From contig JADFRJ010000092.1 in assembly GCA_022561355.1 (NCBI GenBank), positions 1 to 8,549 on the forward strand: a stretch of DNA of 8,549 bases, in the 5' to 3' direction. The translations under genes were made by a program, and so were the position numbers. Below the pieces are notes generated by a model, which did no database searches, was not told the origin of the DNA, and was given only the letters and a program-made list of their open reading frames with translations. Shown piece by piece: positions 6,032-8,549 of this stretch (its first letter is position 1; the number at the start of each line of letters is the position of its first letter). This DNA comes from Chloroflexota bacterium (GTDB lineage Bacteria > Chloroflexota > Dehalococcoidia > DSTF01 > RBG-16-68-14).

Positions 6032-6106
6032 CGCTGGTCAATGCGCGTGAACGCCTACTCGAACCTGCTACGAGACGAGTACCCGCCCTTCAGCCTGGAG
6101 GCGTAG
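6032..6106 (+). pseudogene. Remnant of a DUF4389 gene 3' end
   Basis: This 75-base stretch aligns without gaps to the last 75 bases of the first DUF4389 gene (5182-5256), with 67 identities. The final 36 bases including the TAG are identical. It encodes RWSMRVNAYSNLLRDEYPPF and then SLEA before the stop. Homology stops 8 bases after the stop codon of the zinc-ribbon gene, and the expected upstream TM region is missing, so it is a decapitated gene copy. An ATG at 6041 could open a 21-residue peptide, but no convincing ribosome binding site precedes it. Its stop is one base from the stop of the convergent protease gene. Confidence 0.82.
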
Positions 6107-6107
6107 G

Positions 6108-6719
6108 CTAACCGAAGTTCAGCACGCCCGTCAGATCGAGGATCGTGACGGTGATGTTGTAGGCGGCGTGCAGGCCGATCGCGCCGAGGAAGGCGATCTT
6201 GGCCGATCGCGGGAACTCCGCCTCGCCGTTCGCCCAGTCGATCAACTTAGAGCTAACGCCCAGGCCTACGATAAAGCTGGCTACCGCGTGCAGGGCAATC
6301 GTGACCGTGAAGCGATAGATGAAGAACTCCTGCGAGTGGTCCGGCACGTAGAGCGTGACGTAGACCAGGCTCTCGATCAGGCCGAAGCAGACGCCCGAGA
6401 TCATCACCAGCGTCGCGATGTGTAGCCGGTTGCGCAGTACGTGGGGCCACCGGATCATGAACAGGTAGACGCCCATTGGTTTGACGATCTCTTCGATTAT
6501 GGGTGCGCCGACGAACACGATCAGCAGTGGCACCGTCGTGCGCCCTTCCGCCGCGAGCGCTCCCAGGATGCCCAGCAGTCCGCCAAGCAACGCGAACAGC
6601 ACCGCGAGCAGGTGCAGGCGGACGCCCGCGTTCGCTGGAGCAGGTTGGCCCGTGTTTGCCGGTGCGGGTTGGCCCGTGTTCGCCGGTGCGGGTTGGATTG
6701 TACTCATCGTCGTGGTCAT
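6108..6719 (-). CDS. PrsW-like intramembrane metalloprotease
   Basis: The 203-residue polytopic membrane protein is read right to left. A Pro/Ala-rich N-terminus (residues 8-31) precedes about five to six TM helices. The motifs expected for the PrsW/CPBP-like group are visible: EEIVK (E76, E77, K80), FGLIE (F112, E116), and two membrane-embedded histidines, H144 in ALHAVAS and H184 in GLHAAYN. These are the probable metal or catalytic residues. Known PrsW cleaves anti-sigma factor RsiW in Bacillus; the substrate here is unknown. An alternative start is M5 (ATG complement at 6705-6707). Neither start has a good ribosome binding site, and a TAATAT box directly upstream hints at a short or absent leader. 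It is the only reverse-strand gene in the window. Confidence 0.82.
   Translation of the reverse strand: MTTTMSTIQPAPANTGQPAPANTGQPAPANAGVRLHLLAVLFALLGGLLGILGALAAEGRTTVPLLIVFVGAPIIEEIVKPMGVYLFMIRWPHVLRNRLHIATLVMISGVCFGLIESLVYVTLYVPDHSQEFFIYRFTVTIALHAVASFIVGLGVSSKLIDWANGEAEFPRSAKIAFLGAIGLHAAYNITVTILDLTGVLNFG
6625..6696 (-). repeat. Three tandem 24-bp repeats in the protease N-terminus
   Basis: Three consecutive 24-base units occupy 6625-6648, 6649-6672 and 6673-6696. The last two differ at a single base; the first is more diverged. In the protein they give repeats of GQPAPANT, a flexible Pro/Ala tail before the first TM helix. The unit length is a multiple of three, so copy-number change would keep the reading frame. 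Confidence 0.85.
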
Positions 6720-6725
6720 ATATTA
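6720..6725 (-). promoter_or_regulatory. possible -10 box for the protease gene
   Basis: On the reverse strand TAATAT sits immediately before the first ATG (6719) and 12 bases before the second ATG (6707). If used, transcription would begin near 6713 and translation would start at M5 with an almost leaderless mRNA. There is no clear -35, so this is weak. Confidence 0.25.
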
Positions 6726-6732
6726 CCGCCGG

Positions 6733-6761
6733 TTGAATGGAAACCCGTCCAAGCGTATGAT
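6733..6761 (+). promoter_or_regulatory. strong candidate promoter for the second DUF4389 gene
   Basis: TTGAAT (6733-6738), a 17-bp spacer and TATGAT (6756-6761) match 4/6 and 5/6 of the sigma70 consensus at ideal spacing. The predicted start is near 6768, giving a leader of about 50 bases with AAGGAGG (6809-6815). It lies in the divergent 100-base gap shared with the reverse-strand protease gene. Confidence 0.6.
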
Positions 6762-6819
6762 CGGCCCAACACAGGGGGAAGAATAGCCGCCTTGGCAACG
6801 CGGCGCGCAAGGAGGCGCC

Positions 6820-7944
6820 ATGGCCCAAGCCGTACAGGCCCCCTACCCCGTTCAGTTTGACGTCGATTACCCGGAGCAACAGTCTCGCTGGAAGGCGCTG
6901 TTTCGCCTCGTATTGGCGCTCCCAGCCTTCATCTTTGCCGCACTCGTCTCCTACGCGTCGTTCCTTGCGCTGTTCGTCATGTGGCTTGGCATCCTCGTGC
7001 GGGGCCGCATCCCGCGCTGGCTATTCGATTTCCAGGTTGGCGTACTTCGGTTCAACGTCCGCACACAGGCCTACGTCTCGCTGCTGACCGACACCTACCC
7101 CGCGTGGGACGGCGACTACCCGGTCACGTACGAAGTCGCCTACCCGGAGCGCGTCTCGCGCTGGAAGGTGGTCATCTGGAAGTTCGCCACGGCGTTGCCG
7201 CAGTTCTTCGTTGTGACGATCCTGCAATACGCTTCGTATGCAGTTGTGGCCATCGCTTGGCTCGTCATTCTCCTCACCGGCAAATTCCCCAAAGGACTCC
7301 ACACGTTCGTCGTCGGCACCATGCGTTGGCGAGAACGTGTCTACGCTTACTCGCTCTCGCTAACCGATGAGTATCCGCCGTACAGCATGTCTGCGGAGGC
7401 CCCTGCGGCTTCCGGGAGCGTTCTAATTGCCTCGTCAGTGTTGGGTGGTGTTATCATCGCGGTCTTGATTGCCAGCGTCACTACGTTTGCTTTGAACGTA
7501 GACTTTGGCGGGGAAGAGCATATTCGCCAAATCTCATACAGCCGCTTGTTGGACGGAGATGTGGGGCCGGGCGAAACGTTCATCAGTGTCAACCTCGTGG
7601 AGGTGAATCTCATTTCCGCGCTCGACCCTGCTGACGAGCTTGTCGAATTGATCGAGCCGCGTCTTGGCCACAGGCTTGTGCTGTTTACGTTCTTCCTTAC
7701 CAACCTGGGGAGTACGAGGGAGAGCGTGTTCATAGATGATTTCCAACTCTCATATGCCGATGAGACTGACAAGGATCCGCTACTTGCTGTTGCGGGCAGG
7801 CGAGAGTCGTTGCCCGTGAGTATTGATTACCGAGATAGCGGGCTATTTGACGTCGTCTTCGAGGTACCCAGCGGTATGCGTCCGGACGAAGTGTCATACG
7901 GCGGAGGGTTCCTCAACGACACGGCCGTCTATGAGTTCCGCTAG
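6820..7944 (+). CDS. Two DUF4389 units fused to a TM helix and a beta-rich extracytoplasmic-type domain
   Basis: The 374-residue protein has two DUF4389-type units (about 9-96 and 99-189) with the same DVDYPE...SRW, TM pair, R-W and DEYPPYS pattern as the 4660 gene. A single TM helix follows at about 200-226. A beta-strand-rich C-terminal domain (about 231-374) includes LVLFTFFLTNLGSTRE and a closing VFEVPSG, resembling DUF4352/telokin-like folds that lie outside the membrane. That domain assignment is tentative. The start has AAGGAGG at 6809-6815 with a 4-nt spacing. The C-terminal half is less GC-rich than the first half, fitting a later domain fusion. The function is unknown; a sensor or lipoprotein-like binding role is possible. 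purL follows after 38 bases, so it may be transcribed with it. Confidence 0.82.
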   Translation: MAQAVQAPYPVQFDVDYPEQQSRWKALFRLVLALPAFIFAALVSYASFLALFVMWLGILVRGRIPRWLFDFQVGVLRFNVRTQAYVSLLTDTYPAWDGDYPVTYEVAYPERVSRWKVVIWKFATALPQFFVVTILQYASYAVVAIAWLVILLTGKFPKGLHTFVVGTMRWRERVYAYSLSLTDEYPPYSMSAEAPAASGSVLIASSVLGGVIIAVLIASVTTFALNVDFGGEEHIRQISYSRLLDGDVGPGETFISVNLVEVNLISALDPADELVELIEPRLGHRLVLFTFFLTNLGSTRESVFIDDFQLSYADETDKDPLLAVAGRRESLPVSIDYRDSGLFDVVFEVPSGMRPDEVSYGGGFLNDTAVYEFR

Positions 7945-7982
7945 CGCTGCTACCTGGCGTTCGATACGCTGAGCGTGTCCAC

Positions 7983-8549
7983 ATGCCAGTAGACCAAGAG
8001 ACCCTCGACCAGATCGCCCTCACCCGGGAGGAGTACCAACTCGCCTGCGAGCGGCTCGACCGCGAGCCGAACGAGGTAGAGCTGGGCATGATCGGCGCGC
8101 TCTGGAGCGAGCACTGTGGCTACAAGAACAGCCGCCCGCTGCTGAAGCTCTTCCCCACCGAGGGGCCGCGCCTGCTCACCAAGGTGGGCGAGGAGAACGC
8201 CGGCGTCGTCGATATCGGCGATGGCTGGTGTATCGCGTTCAAGATCGAGTCCCACAACCATCCATCAGCGATCGAGCCCTACGAGGGCGCCGCGACCGGC
8301 GTCGGCGGCATTGTGCGCGACATCTTCGCGATGGGCGCGAGGCCGATCGCCATCCTCGACTCGCTGCGGTTCGGGCCGCTGACCGAAGCGCGGAATCGCT
8401 ATCTCTTCAACGGCGTCGTCGAAGGCATCGCCGGCTACGGCAACTGCCTCGGCGTTCCAACGGTCGGGGGCGAAGTAGCGTTCGACGAGTCATATTCGGG
8501 CAATCCGTTGGTCAACGCCATGTGCGTCGGCCTCGCCCGGATCGAAAAC
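7983..8549 (+). CDS. purL: Phosphoribosylformylglycinamidine synthase large subunit PurL (3' truncated by window end)
   Basis: The frame is open from the ATG at 7983 to the last base, giving 189 of the roughly 730-750 residues expected. PurL binds FGAR and ATP and makes FGAM using ammonia from PurQ. Visible motifs are WSEHCGYKNS (41-50), the catalytic-type ESHNHPSAIEP (89-99), EGAATGVGGIVRDIFAMGARP (101-121) and NCLGVPTVGGE. The short N-terminus without a PurS-like domain, together with separate purQ, indicates the small PurL type that works in a PurLQS complex. No strong ribosome binding site lies in the 38-base gap after the preceding gene, and no promoter is evident, suggesting read-through from upstream. 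Confidence 0.95.
   Translation, partial: MPVDQETLDQIALTREEYQLACERLDREPNEVELGMIGALWSEHCGYKNSRPLLKLFPTEGPRLLTKVGEENAGVVDIGDGWCIAFKIESHNHPSAIEPYEGAATGVGGIVRDIFAMGARPIAILDSLRFGPLTEARNRYLFNGVVEGIAGYGNCLGVPTVGGEVAFDESYSGNPLVNAMCVGLARIEN

Noticed and set aside
6625..6696. Tandem 24-bp repeats as a CRISPR array
   Set aside because: The units are directly adjacent with no spacers and are in frame inside a protein-coding gene.
7950..8261. Reverse-strand open frame opposite purL
   Set aside because: It lies antisense to well-conserved PurL motifs and has no recognisable features; it is a shadow of GC-rich codon structure.

Overview
The window looks like a GC-rich bacterial chromosome segment, most probably from an environmental Chloroflexota member (Dehalococcoidia-like). 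This is inferred from the secreted repeat protein at the left edge, the DUF4389 and zinc-ribbon/TM2-like membrane proteins, and REP-like palindromes of a kind common in that phylum. No rRNA or other decisive taxonomic marker is present. Codon use is GC-rich in the housekeeping genes (one 60-base stretch of purL is about 73% GC). It falls sharply in parts of the accessory genes (about 43% GC in one 60-base stretch of the zinc-ribbon gene).

Layout. (1) 2-616 is the 3' end of a secreted or surface repeat protein. (2) 617-918 is non-coding, with two hairpin-rich REP-like elements and then the rpsU promoter. (3) 919-3850 holds a compact housekeeping group: rpsU (ribosomal protein S21), a YqeY/GatB-tail protein, and a large 7TM-HD phosphohydrolase of the PgpH/YqfF (cyclic-di-AMP phosphodiesterase) family. 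This is a condensed form of the rpsU-yqeY-...-yqfF region known from Bacillus. (4) 3915-4619 is purQ and 7983-8549 is the start of purL. These are two subunits of the same enzyme, FGAM synthase, and are separated by about 3.4 kb. (5) 4660-7944 is the accessory block between them: a two-unit DUF4389 membrane protein, a double zinc-ribbon membrane protein, a 75-bp remnant of another DUF4389 gene, a reverse-strand PrsW-like intramembrane protease, and a second two-unit DUF4389 protein fused to an extra TM helix and a beta-rich C-terminal domain.

How the genes relate. The left group serves translation and nucleotide second-messenger turnover, and purQ/purL serve purine synthesis. The accessory block is entirely membrane-associated and carries clear traces of repeated duplication: a nearly identical 47-bp internal repeat, an 89% identical 75-bp gene-end remnant, and 24-bp tandem repeats in the protease gene. 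A plausible but unproven reading is a membrane-stress or envelope-sensing module (DUF4389 proteins, zinc-ribbon partner, intramembrane protease) that grew by paralog duplication inside the pur locus. No tRNA, rRNA, CRISPR array or transposase gene was seen.
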